Below are positions 25,612-35,580 of a stretch of 64,000 nucleotides of DNA, piece by piece. The notes beneath the pieces were generated by a model. That model had not been told where the DNA came from and did not search any database. It worked only from the letters and a program-made list of their open reading frames with translations. The stretch comes from Lysinibacter sp. HNR (GTDB lineage Bacteria > Actinomycetota > Actinomycetes > Actinomycetales > Microbacteriaceae): positions 2,418,001-2,482,000 of the forward strand of contig NZ_CP121684.1 in NCBI RefSeq assembly GCF_029760935.1. Direction: 5' to 3'. Within the stretch, counting starts at the first letter, position 1, and each line of letters starts with the position of its first letter. A program made the position numbers and the translations under genes.

Positions 25612-27369
25612 ATGAGGCGCTGGGAATCTATCTCTCTCCGCACAAAGATTACCGGGGTGACGGTACTGATTCTCACCTTCGGTATTCTTATCGTGGGCAC
25701 GGGAACCATGATGATTCTCCGGCCTCAGCTGGAAGCCGGGGTCGATAAATCGGTGCAGGCATTCGCCATCGACCCCACTCCAGCGCTTCGTCCCGGAACA
25801 AACCTTAATAACTTGACTCGAGACGATGTTATCAATGCCCCCCGCAACAATTACGTTGCCGTGCTTGACGGAAAGGGAGACCTCGTCTACAACAATTATT
25901 TTTATGCACAAGAAGCTTCCGTTCCACTGATCGCCCCCGGCTTCACCACAGAATACGTGCAAAATTTAGGCACTCAAACATTCCGCCTCCAGCAGGAAAA
26001 CTCCAGTGTTGAGTGGAGCGCCATTTTTAAACCTATTGCCACCCGCGACTCCAGCGAAAGCCAGGCAACACTCGTTATCGCGAAGTCTCTGGCAGACATT
26101 GACGAGACCATGGTGCACTACATCTCCATCTTTTCGGGTTTTGGGATTACCGTTGTAATCCTCGGTGCCGTTCTCACCCGCATACTCGTCACAAGCGCGT
26201 TCGAACCCCTGCACCAGGTAGAGGCTACGGCCGACGCCATAGCTGCCGGTGATTTTAACCAGAGAGTACCCAGCAGCGAAGAAAACACCGAGGTCGGTCG
26301 CCTCGTTCGCGCCCTCAATACCATGCTCCGACACATTGACTCCGCGCTTAATGACCGCGCAAAAACCATCAATCAGATGCGCCGCTTTGTGGGGGATGCC
26401 AGCCACGAGCTTCGCACCCCCCTGGTTTCTGTGCGCGGATATGCGGAACTCTACCGAATGGGAGCCTTCCAAAAACCCGAAGATGTTACCCAAGCAATGG
26501 ATCGCATTGAGAAGGAAGCGATCCGCATGGGCACTCTTGTCGAAGATCTGCTCGCCCTTGCCCGGCTTGACGAAACTAAGCCGCTCGAGAAACTTCCCGT
26601 AGATCTCGTTCCGCTTGCCAAAGACGCGGCCCTCGACGCTATGGCGCAACAACCCGCCCGGGAGGTTCGGGTGCTTGTCTCGGACACCGTCGTGGGAGAC
26701 GCAGAACCCTCCTCGGGCAACACTCTCACCCGGTCCGCAGAAACAGAAAAATCCGGGACAACCCAGCCCAGCACGGGAAGCATCGCCTTTGCCACCGCAA
26801 CAATCGCACGACTCCGCCAAATGCGTATGCGTAAAAGCTCGCTTGCCGATACTCAACCGCTAAGTAAAGTCCCCCAGAACCAAACAGACAACACCGCTTC
26901 TGAGCATGCTAACCCCGCGGCTAAGACAACACCGACCCAACCGGTACAGGCCGTTATTCGAGGGGATGAAAACAAGATTCGCCAGGTTATGACCAACCTG
27001 ATCGGCAATGCAATCCGTTTTACAGACGACAATAGTCCGCTTGAAATTGTTATCAGCGTTAACCAGGTTGAGAAAACCGCAACGTTTGAGATTGTAGATC
27101 ACGGAGAGGGTATCCCGGAACAGATTCGAGAGAAGATATTCCAGCGATTCTGGCGGGCAGACACCTCACGCACCAGAGAAACGGGAGGCAGCGGTCTAGG
27201 ACTCGCAATCGTCTCCTCAATTGTGGCCGCACACAACGGCACCGTGAGCGCGCACGAGACCCCGGGTGGAGGAGCAACCTTCCGGGTGACGCTCCCCCTC
27301 GATACCGAAACAGTACAGCAGAGTGGCGAGAAAACCCCCGAAAAGCCCCAGCTCAAATCTACCCCTTAG
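25612..27369 (+). CDS. Sensor histidine kinase with an inserted linker in the ATPase region
   Basis: A 585-residue membrane kinase partnered with the preceding regulator. Order: first transmembrane helix about 14-36, an extracytoplasmic sensor of about 130 residues, a second helix about 170-192, HAMP to about 250, HisKA with phospho-His265 in SHELRTP, then HATPase with N-box NLIGNAIRF, G1 DHGEGIPE and G2 GGSGLGLAI. Between the start of the ATPase domain (VRVLVSD, about 355) and the GDENKIRQVMTNL block (about 452) is an unusual stretch of about 90 residues rich in Ser, Thr, Asn and Gln. Catalytic motifs on both sides are intact, so the kinase should be active. Confidence 0.9.
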   Translation: MRRWESISLRTKITGVTVLILTFGILIVGTGTMMILRPQLEAGVDKSVQAFAIDPTPALRPGTNLNNLTRDDVINAPRNNYVAVLDGKGDLVYNNYFYAQEASVPLIAPGFTTEYVQNLGTQTFRLQQENSSVEWSAIFKPIATRDSSESQATLVIAKSLADIDETMVHYISIFSGFGITVVILGAVLTRILVTSAFEPLHQVEATADAIAAGDFNQRVPSSEENTEVGRLVRALNTMLRHIDSALNDRAKTINQMRRFVGDASHELRTPLVSVRGYAELYRMGAFQKPEDVTQAMDRIEKEAIRMGTLVEDLLALARLDETKPLEKLPVDLVPLAKDAALDAMAQQPAREVRVLVSDTVVGDAEPSSGNTLTRSAETEKSGTTQPSTGSIAFATATIARLRQMRMRKSSLADTQPLSKVPQNQTDNTASEHANPAAKTTPTQPVQAVIRGDENKIRQVMTNLIGNAIRFTDDNSPLEIVISVNQVEKTATFEIVDHGEGIPEQIREKIFQRFWRADTSRTRETGGSGLGLAIVSSIVAAHNGTVSAHETPGGGATFRVTLPLDTETVQQSGEKTPEKPQLKSTP

Positions 27370-27459
27370 CTCCGCTGGTATAAAGGTAGAGAATCTGTGA
27401 GACGAGATGGCCGCCGTCGATACCCCTCAGACGTCAAAGAGCCACACTAAAATTGCTAG

Positions 27460-27927
27460 ATGCACAAGATAAAAGGCGAACTTATAATCCGGCCGACCTC
27501 CGGATCGATGGAGTACCCTGCACTCGTCGAGATCTGGCGCAGCGCCGTCGGCGCAACACACGATTTTCTTAAGGAAGCCGATTTCGAGCGCATAGAAAGC
27601 AGTCTTGTCTCTGCTTATTTCCCAGCAGTAGCCCTCATTGTGGCGGAGCTTAATGGGGAACCGGTTGGTTTTACCGGCTTTTCACACAACAGTCTCGAGA
27701 TGCTTTTTGTCTCGCACTCAATGCGCGGCAGAGGAATCTGCAGCGCTCTCTTGGCCGAGGCAATTACGCTACACGGCGTGACCAAAGCCGACGTGAACGA
27801 GCAGAATCCGAGCGCACGCAGCTTCTACCTCAATCACGGCTTCACACAGGCGGGCCGCAGCGAAATCGACGGAGATGGTCGACCATATCCGATCCTTCAC
27901 CTAGAGCTTTCCACACCACCCGAATAA
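27460..27927 (+). CDS. GNAT-family N-acetyltransferase
   Basis: A 155-residue acetyltransferase. The acetyl-CoA-binding motif A is seen in LEMLFVSHSMRGRGICSALLAEAI (Arg-Gly-X-Gly-Ile), and motif B in DVNEQNPSARSFYLNHGF. This arrangement matches the YjaB/PhnO-like small-molecule and protein acetyltransferases; substrate unknown. The ATG has no ribosome site, and a TAAAAT hexamer lies at 27448-27453, so the transcript is probably leaderless. It stands alone. Confidence 0.87.
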   Translation: MHKIKGELIIRPTSGSMEYPALVEIWRSAVGATHDFLKEADFERIESSLVSAYFPAVALIVAELNGEPVGFTGFSHNSLEMLFVSHSMRGRGICSALLAEAITLHGVTKADVNEQNPSARSFYLNHGFTQAGRSEIDGDGRPYPILHLELSTPPE

Positions 27928-28050
27928 TCAAAGAAACCGCCGTGCTCATAACGCAAGAAGCGGTTTACACGATCGATGCTTTTCGCATGTTAGCCGGTGG
28001 CGACATAGCCAGGAAGCTCGGATTTCAAAGCATAAAAACAGCAATAGATA

Positions 28051-28093
28051 CAAGGCGGGGTGGATACCCATGAGGGTGGCCCGCCCCGCCTTG
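28051..28093 (-). terminator. Hairpin downstream of the amidase-like gene
   Basis: CAAGGCGGGG pairs with CCCCGCCTTG over 10 bp, with an inner ACCC/GGGT helix in the loop. It resembles the groL terminator at 29553-29591 in design. It lies in the gap between the GNAT gene and the minus-strand amidase-like gene. Confidence 0.6.
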
Positions 28094-28264
28094 AGCGTGA
28101 AGCGTTTTTTCACGGAGAAGTCCGTGTAATCCGTGGGGTGTTTGGAGAATCGGGAAGATTTTTCCCAACTGTTCCGAAAGAGCAAAAAAACTCAAGCATC
28201 CGGGGGCGCAGCAGCTTGGAATGTACAGCCGTCACTCGTTACACGTGCGTAGTCCGGTTTCCCG

Positions 28265-29376
28265 TTAGTTGGGGAGGTGCCAAATGCTACCGACCATGTT
28301 GGGGGTTCCCCCATAGATCGCGTCAAGAGGCAGGTAATTGCGGTCATTATTGTGACCCGCAAGCTGGATGTTAAGATTACCCGCATCGTCTGTAACCCGG
28401 GTAACAGTCATTGAGTGGTCCATTCCCAATTGTGCCATGCTAGGGGCGCCGTTGTAGGGAACAGCCCAGGGGTCTACTCCCCCCAAATCCTGAGGGTCCA
28501 GTCCCGCACCAAGGCCCTCAGGACTTACTCCGGACCCCATACCATCCAGTCCTTCGCTCCGTGTGCTCGGCGCATTGTTCCAGGTAAATGTAACGATGTC
28601 CCCGACCTTAACTTTACTCAGCGTGGCTGCGTCCCTGTTCAGGTCGGAACGGGTTATACCAAATTCACTCTTCACATCCATCATCCACTGTGTAAAGCTC
28701 CGAACGTATGCCCACGAGGGTGTTGCCCACCCGTTACTCGGATCTAGCTTTCCATGGGGTCATTAAACGGATTTTTTGTGGGGTTTGCGGCAACCCAGTC
28801 TGCATATTTGTTGTACCACTCTGCTCGTGCCCCCTTTTCGGGCCCTAACCATTCAAAGAGGGCAGCAGACACAAAGTTAGCGCAGTCTCCACCAACTGCG
28901 TTCCAGTTGCCGTAGCGATTGCTATCGTACTTGTTCCAATGGGCAAGAGTGTAGGACATCTGACGCCCGCGAGGCGTGAGGGCATCGTACTCATACTGAT
29001 TTCTCAGCTCAGAACTCTTCCCGTCCGAATACTTAACCTTTACGGTAACAAGACCTTTTTGGTAATCCGGCACCACTTGATTATTGGCGTTTCCTCCCTG
29101 TACACCATGGTGAGGAGGCGTTACTACTTTTACCTCGGACGGAGAAGTTGAGTCAGGAGTAACGCACTTCTCTCCGAAACAAACCTCGGTGGTGTCCTGA
29201 ATATGATAACCAGAGAGGGTGAGAGCCTGCCCTCCCATCACATCACCCTTTTCCTCAGAGAGCGCTAGGGGAATCCGGATCGGGATTGGGTTGGCGATCG
29301 CAATGCTCGGCACACTGGTTATCGTGATACTGGTTGCGAACGCAAGCGCAATCGCAGTTTTAATTTTCATACGCAT
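28265..29376 (-). pseudogene. Secreted amidase-like protein with IPT/TIG domain, frameshifted
   Basis: The minus strand encodes a signal peptide (KIKTAIALAFATSITITSVP), an IPT/TIG-like domain (GGQALTLSGYHIQDTTEVCFG to VTVKVKYSDG), and a putative amidase domain whose cysteine lies in GGDCANFVSAALFEW. This frame stops at 28744 (NDPMES). The adjacent frame continues the same domain without a gap (KLDPSNGWATPSWAYVRSF and onward to DHSMTVTRV and LAGHNNDRNYLPL), ending at 28265. One base insertion or deletion near 28750 joins them. The start at 29376 has GAGGGAA upstream. The split could be a true mutation or a sequencing error; the downstream frame shows no other decay. Confidence 0.78.
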
Positions 29377-29552
29377 ATATTCCCTCGAGTGATTGTCAGA
29401 AAGTCGGGGGGGGGAGAGAGACATAAACATGATACACAAACGAAGGACAGTGTAAATCCACTCGAGAACGCCCTTTAGATATTTCCAGAAAGTGCCGGCT
29501 ACACATGAGTAAAATATTTGTACACTCCGCACAATTATCCTCGTGAGACACA

Positions 29553-29591
29553 AAAGCGGGGCGAATCCCCGTGAGGGAACCGCCCCGCTTT
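29553..29591 (-). terminator. groL transcription terminator
   Basis: AAAGCGGGGCG pairs with CGCCCCGCTTT (11 bp), and on the minus strand the stem is followed by TTTTG. It lies 23 bp beyond the groL stop codon. Confidence 0.82.
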
Positions 29592-29613
29592 CTCGCGTAA
29601 AACGCTTCTGGGA

Positions 29614-31257
<1,644 letters not shown>

Positions 31258-31276
31258 TCAAAGAATTAGGTGGAAA

Positions 31277-31303
31277 TTAGCACTCACTCAAGGCGAGTGC
31301 TAA
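31277..31303. promoter_or_regulatory. CIRCE element (HrcA operator) of groL
   Basis: A perfect TTAGCACTC-N9-GAGTGCTAA inverted repeat, 44 bp upstream of the groL start. HrcA binds this element and releases it on heat shock. No hrcA lies in the window. Confidence 0.95.
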
Positions 31304-31311
31304 AGACAATT

Positions 31312-31338
31312 CTGGCACTCGTTGCCCGAGAGTGCAAG
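31312..31338. promoter_or_regulatory. Second, degenerate CIRCE-like element
   Basis: CTGGCACTC-N9-GAGTGCAAG keeps the GCACTC/GAGTGC core and the exact nine-base spacer of CIRCE, with mismatches at the outer positions. It lies 8 bp upstream of the perfect copy, so paired HrcA binding is likely. Confidence 0.75.
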
Positions 31339-31356
31339 TGACCACAATCACCATGC

Positions 31357-32373
31357 TTATTGAACGCTCACGGTGCCCTCTGCCGCGGGAACAAGCTCAA
31401 CCCACGAGTTTCCGGGAGCCAGTTTAATAACGTTTCCCTCAGAATCGTTAAACACTAGGGATTCGTCACGACCCGCTTTTTGCCAGGTTCCGGCAACAGC
31501 CTTGCCGTTTGTAATGAATGTGGCCTCTCCGCTTCCCTCCAGAACGGTCTTGGGAACCTCCCCCATTTCAACGGGAACCCGCAACACGATCACATTGGTG
31601 GCGGTTATCCGATTACCCTCGGCGTCGATATCCGGGGTGTCTTCCTGATTGCGCTGGTAAAGCCCACTCGCCTCATCCCACTCCCACGAGGGAAAACGTA
31701 TATTAGAGAACCGCATACTCACGAGCGAAGCGGGGGTTCCCACGGTAGCGGCGGTGGAGGAGGCTCCGTCGCTCGAGTATTCAAATTGCTGCTCGGGCGC
31801 AGGGAGCTCGCTGTAATCTGCAATCGCCTCCTGCGCGCGCAGAATCACATTGTGCGGTGCAATGCGCGCATTGTCCCGATAAAAATGTGTTTGATCCTGG
31901 TCAAAAACCAGGTTTTCTACCGGGGCTGCCTTCATCAGATCCACAAATTGCTGCTGTCCCCCCGAGTACACGATCACTCCGCCAAGGGGTGAGACGATAT
32001 CCGGGTCCATCGGCCTGATCGACCTCACCGGTCCGATCAGTTCAGGGATGCTCGATTGCCACACTGCCGCGTAGCGCGTGTATCCGCCCTCAACAAGCTC
32101 TTCAAAAACCAGGTCAGTGCTGTTCAAGCCAATGTGCGGACGGGCAGACTCGTGATTATCGATCTTAACCGCCAGTGAGGGGTTGGTGGCCTCACCCTTC
32201 TGAACCTCCGTGCCACGCAGGGGAGCAAAAAGCGGCTTCTCCTCAATAACAGCGGGCTCACTCGTATTTTGAGCGGATTTTGACTCAGGCGCACACGCAG
32301 CGGTGAGGGCCAGGGTAGCGATAGCTATTCCCGCAATAATTGATTGCCGGATAAAAAGACGTTTAGAGGTCAC
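31357..32373 (-). CDS. DUF3048 (YerB-like) lipoprotein
   Basis: A lipoprotein of about 338 residues. I start at the GTG at 32371-32373, preceded by AGGAA; the frame can extend to a TTG at 32406 that has no ribosome site. The signal peptide ends in lipobox LTAAC. The mature part shows DUF3048 features: NPSLAVKIDNHESARPHIGLN, FEELVEGGYTRYAAVW, GPVRSIRPMDPDIV and the second domain SNIRFPSWEWDEASGLYQR. The family is membrane-anchored and widespread in Gram-positives; function is not established, with a cell-envelope role suspected. It stands alone between groL and the LytR_C gene. Confidence 0.88.
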   Translation of the reverse strand: MTSKRLFIRQSIIAGIAIATLALTAACAPESKSAQNTSEPAVIEEKPLFAPLRGTEVQKGEATNPSLAVKIDNHESARPHIGLNSTDLVFEELVEGGYTRYAAVWQSSIPELIGPVRSIRPMDPDIVSPLGGVIVYSGGQQQFVDLMKAAPVENLVFDQDQTHFYRDNARIAPHNVILRAQEAIADYSELPAPEQQFEYSSDGASSTAATVGTPASLVSMRFSNIRFPSWEWDEASGLYQRNQEDTPDIDAEGNRITATNVIVLRVPVEMGEVPKTVLEGSGEATFITNGKAVAGTWQKAGRDESLVFNDSEGNVIKLAPGNSWVELVPAAEGTVSVQ

Positions 32374-32508
32374 TGGTAGATTGTTCCTGTTCTCTACACT
32401 ATTCAATACGGACGCAATATTACGCTATCCGATTGCCACCACGGAATGCACATCACAGCAGCATTCAAGAGTAAATAGACGGTAGATTATCAGCCAATCG
32501 CGACGATT

Positions 32509-33162
32509 TTAAGGCAACTCAAACTGAGTTCCCAGGCGAACAACCAATTGGGTATCCAACGATTCTTCCTCTTCTGATAGGTAGTACTGAAGCCCGCCCA
32601 ACTCGTCTGCAAGACCTTTGGCGAGGCCTTCATCTCGCTCCGAAGAATAAAAGATGGCGCTCTGAGCAATATCGTTTTCTGCCGATTGCCCCTCAAACAC
32701 CACCGTTCCGAGTTTATTCGTGGCAATAAAGCTTGACACCTGGGATACCAGGGCGCTGTTTCCGCTTCCATCAAGGATGGCAATTGTCGTGGACTCCTCA
32801 GTCCGTGCCTGTACAGAAGGCTCAGGGCTAGCCGTCGAGACAGCAGCCGGACCCGAGGTGCGTGGCAGAGAAACATTACCCGGCCCGATAACTAAAAAGA
32901 TAATTCCCACAACGGTGAGAACGACCACCGCTATCGCAGCCCAGAGAAAGTAGATCCAGCGCGCGGCGCGGCGCGGCGCGGCGCGATGCGCCCCCACCCG
33001 TTTTCCCATGTTGGGGTTGTCAAAAGGGTCTGCAAGATAGGAGTGGGGAGAGGCCTCAGAGGAGGGGTCATCCGACGCTGCCCCCTCACCAAGCGATGCA
33101 CGGGAGGAAGCATCCTCTACTTCTGCTCTCGCAAAATGAGGATCTCTATCGCGTTTTTCCAT
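32509..33162 (-). CDS. LytR C-terminal (LytR_C) domain membrane protein
   Basis: A 217-residue protein with an N-terminal cytoplasmic segment of about 70 residues, one transmembrane helix (WIYFLWAAIAVVVLTVVGIIFLVI, about 69-92), a Pro/Ser/Thr linker, and an extracytoplasmic LytR_C domain (TTIAILDGSGNSALVSQVSSFI to LVVRLGTQF). The family is linked to LytR-CpsA-Psr cell-wall ligases, though the ligase domain is absent here. The juxtamembrane arginine-rich region (RAAPRRAARW) is encoded by a perfect (GCGCG)5 repeat at 32961-32985, in which slippage would shift the frame. No clear ribosome site precedes the ATG. Confidence 0.82.
   Translation of the reverse strand: MEKRDRDPHFARAEVEDASSRASLGEGAASDDPSSEASPHSYLADPFDNPNMGKRVGAHRAAPRRAARWIYFLWAAIAVVVLTVVGIIFLVIGPGNVSLPRTSGPAAVSTASPEPSVQARTEESTTIAILDGSGNSALVSQVSSFIATNKLGTVVFEGQSAENDIAQSAIFYSSERDEGLAKGLADELGGLQYYLSEEEESLDTQLVVRLGTQFELP
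32961..32985. repeat. Pentanucleotide tandem repeat (GCGCG)5 inside a coding region
   Basis: Five perfect copies of GCGCG lie in the LytR_C gene, just before the transmembrane helix codons. The five-base unit is not a multiple of three, so gain or loss of one unit would frameshift the protein. Confidence 0.9.
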
Positions 33163-33346
33163 TTAGCAGCATTTCCGAATCTTTAAAAACCCTGCCTCGA
33201 TAATAGCCTTATTCTTGACGCGTGGACGACAACTCATGGCTAAAACCCCGACGCAGGCTAACGCCAAGGCCCACATATAAAGATACTCCCGCAGAAAAAC
33301 CAAGCTCCTCAGCGCCCTGTTCGCCGGAAGTTCACAGACGTATCCA

Positions 33347-33365
33347 TTAGGATAGCCTCACTTTA
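33347..33365. promoter_or_regulatory. DtxR/IdeR-type iron box upstream of hmuT-like gene
   Basis: TTAGGATAGCCTCACTTTA matches 15 of 19 positions of the DtxR/IdeR consensus (TTAGGTTAGSCTAACCTAA). It ends 40 bp before the haem-binding lipoprotein gene, in an AT-rich promoter region, and fits iron repression by the IdeR-type protein encoded at 17.7 kb. Confidence 0.7.
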
Positions 33366-33405
33366 TTATTTTATTTTCCGCACTCACTAAGGCCGTCACC
33401 CTCCT

Positions 33406-34584
33406 ATGATTCCCAGCCTTCGGCGTCGTCGTAGCACCCCCACGCGCTTTACCGCCACGTCTGCCGTGGCCCTCACCGTTGTCATACTGAGCGCATGCTC
33501 GCTCAACAACACCGACACTACTGGCGGTGACAATACCTCGCCTGCGGCACAGACGCGTCCGGCCTGCACGAGTTCCGAATCATTCTCACAACCACTCGCC
33601 ACTCTCACACCCGCCACAGACCCCCGAGTCGGCCAGGGTCCGTGTACCACTCGGCTTCCCGAACGGGGCTCGGTTGCCGCGGTCAGCCCCGGGACACAGA
33701 CGTTACCAACAACGGTTACCTCACACGACCCAACCGGAGGCGTCGATGTTACGGTAACAGACACCTCTCGCATCGTTGCGTTTGATATATCCGGCTCAAT
33801 CGGTCAAACCATATTTGCGCTCGGTTACGGCAAAAATCTGGTGGGCCGTGATGTTGCAACGAGCTTTCCCGACACTTCAGACATTCCCATCGTGACGGGA
33901 AGCAGCCACTCCATCAATATCGAAAGCGTGATCGCGCTTGACCCTTCCCTGGTGATAACCGACGGCTCAATCGGACCCCTGGACGTAGTACTCCAATTGC
34001 GTGATGCAGGGATACCGCTCGTTTTTGTGGACAGCACACCGTCAATCACGGGTTCCGTGGAAAAGGCTCAGCAGGTTGCACTCGCACTGGGCGACCCAGA
34101 GGCTGGTGAAGAACTCTCAACAAAGCTCAACGCAGACATTAATCAGGTGATTTCTGATATCCAAGCCCTCGCCCCGCAAAATCCCGAGGACCGCGTGCGC
34201 ATAGCTTTTCTTTATGTGCGTGGCTCCGCCAGCGTCTACTATCTTTTTGGACAGGGATCGGGTGCGGATGATCTTATTAGGGCACTCAACGGGGTTGATG
34301 TGGCCTCAGAAATAGGGTGGGTTGGCGAAAAGCCCATGACCGATGAGGCTCTTATCGAAGCGAACCCCGACCTTCTACTCCTCATGACAAAAGGCCTCGA
34401 CAGCGTGGGCGGACCCGAGGGACTCACAAAGACCCTTCAGTCCACCGCCCTCACAAACGCGGGTAAAAACCTCAACATAATCGATATGACTGACAGTCAA
34501 ATCATGACGTTTGGCCCCCGTACCGCCGAGGTATTAGACGCTCTCGCTCGGGCTATCTATTCGCGCGACGCCGCCACAGAATAA
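33406..34584 (+). CDS. Haem-binding lipoprotein, HmuT-like
   Basis: A 392-residue ABC-importer binding protein. A signal peptide ends in lipobox LSACS around Cys30, so it is anchored outside the membrane. After a Ser/Thr-rich linker comes a class-III periplasmic-binding fold: RIVAFDISGSIGQTIFALGYGKNLVGRD, SHSINIESVIALDPSLVITDG, GVDVASEIGWVGEKPMTDEALIEANPDLLLLM. This pattern is that of hemin-binding HmuT proteins. The HtaA genes nearby and the iron box upstream support haem. Genes for the permease (HmuU) and ATPase (HmuV) do not follow; instead its 3' end overlaps the convergent htaA-type gene by 32 bp. Confidence 0.87.
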   Translation: MIPSLRRRRSTPTRFTATSAVALTVVILSACSLNNTDTTGGDNTSPAAQTRPACTSSESFSQPLATLTPATDPRVGQGPCTTRLPERGSVAAVSPGTQTLPTTVTSHDPTGGVDVTVTDTSRIVAFDISGSIGQTIFALGYGKNLVGRDVATSFPDTSDIPIVTGSSHSINIESVIALDPSLVITDGSIGPLDVVLQLRDAGIPLVFVDSTPSITGSVEKAQQVALALGDPEAGEELSTKLNADINQVISDIQALAPQNPEDRVRIAFLYVRGSASVYYLFGQGSGADDLIRALNGVDVASEIGWVGEKPMTDEALIEANPDLLLLMTKGLDSVGGPEGLTKTLQSTALTNAGKNLNIIDMTDSQIMTFGPRTAEVLDALARAIYSRDAATE

Positions 34585-35455
34585 TTCCAACCGTAGCACC
34601 ACCCGCAACAACCACAACAAGTACAATCCAGAGCCAAAGGAGCACGGGTTCCCGAGACGATTCGTCATCCGATACGAGGGCCTCTGCCGCGGGAGTAGGG
34701 GTTACTGTGGGTGCTGGTTGCACAACCTCTTCAGCAACACAATCACCCATGGTGAAGTCGAAGCTCAACGGATCAAGCTTCTCACCCTCCATATAGAAGT
34801 TGGCAAAAGCAACCACCCCCTCGGCCGTGAGTGTCACCGGAACATCACTCATCGCAATCTGCGCACCGCTAGCAACGGTGGGCGGTGCGGCGAATTCCAA
34901 CTTACCCAAACGTGTTCCAGGAGAGTCAAGGTACTGCTCGGAGTTCAGCTGCCTACTGCGCACGTCAAGAACCAGGTACCCCTCACTGGGAGAAGCAAAT
35001 TCTATTACGGGGTTAGAAAACGTGAGGTCAAGCTGTCCCGCATGCCCTGAGAAAAGCGCGGAACCGACAAAGCCCACTCGTCCGGTCTCGCTGTCTGGAT
35101 CGAGGGCACCGTTTGCACCCGACCAGGTGAAGAGAGGCGTTTCATATGTGGCGCCGTCAATAGCAGATACCGAACCCTTTGCGATGGTGCTCATAACGTA
35201 GGCGCGAAAGCTCTCTTTCACACCCCAGGAGAGGGTTCCCTGCTCCACGGGACACGCCTCAGGTGACACCGGTTGAGTCTGTACCCGGGTAGAAGGCTGC
35301 GCCTGACCCGTATCGACCGCCGTTGCTGCCGTGACGTTGCTAATCGTTCCCAACACCACCAGCGCAGCCATACCCAGCGCAAGAAGGTTTCGTTGGGAGC
35401 CCCGTTGGCGAACAAGATTTGATCGTCTTTGGTGTGGTGCGGAGGTGGGAAGCAT
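34553..35455 (-). CDS. HtaA-domain haem-binding membrane protein (single domain)
   Basis: A 300-residue exported protein starting at the ATG 35453-35455, preceded by AAAGGA; the longer frame to 35527 crosses a hairpin. A signal sequence (LLALGMAALVVLGTISNVTA) is followed by one HtaA domain (TLSWGVKESFRAYVMSTIAKG, FSGHAGQLDLTFSNPVIEF, FANFYMEGEKLDPLSFDFTMGDC), a Pro/Thr linker, a transmembrane helix (LLWLWIVLVVVVAGGATVGIILW) and a basic end. HtaA domains bind haem in corynebacterial uptake systems. It lies 126 bp downstream of the large HtaA gene on the same strand and is probably co-regulated with it. Confidence 0.88.
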   Translation of the reverse strand: MLPTSAPHQRRSNLVRQRGSQRNLLALGMAALVVLGTISNVTAATAVDTGQAQPSTRVQTQPVSPEACPVEQGTLSWGVKESFRAYVMSTIAKGSVSAIDGATYETPLFTWSGANGALDPDSETGRVGFVGSALFSGHAGQLDLTFSNPVIEFASPSEGYLVLDVRSRQLNSEQYLDSPGTRLGKLEFAAPPTVASGAQIAMSDVPVTLTAEGVVAFANFYMEGEKLDPLSFDFTMGDCVAEEVVQPAPTVTPTPAAEALVSDDESSREPVLLWLWIVLVVVVAGGATVGIILWRRRANR

Positions 35456-35494
35456 ACTTGTCCTTTCGCTGCCTCTCTGAGCTGATGCTATCGA

Positions 35495-35540
35495 ACCCAC
35501 GGGCGGGGCGTTCCCTCGAAGAAACACTCCACCCGTGGGC
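35495..35540. terminator. Hairpin between the two HtaA genes
   Basis: CCCACGGGCGG pairs with CCACCCGTGGG (11 bp, one G-U) with a 22-base loop. It lies between the large HtaA gene and the downstream single-domain gene on the minus strand; no T-tract follows, so it may attenuate transcription or stabilise the upstream mRNA end. Confidence 0.5.
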
Positions 35541-35580
35541 TATTACCGCTTTTTATGGCCTCGTTCTATACGTCTACACC

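Noticed and set aside
28700..28770. Programmed ribosomal frameshifting in the amidase-like gene
   Set aside because: No canonical slippery heptamer with a downstream pseudoknot is evident; mutation or sequencing error is simpler.
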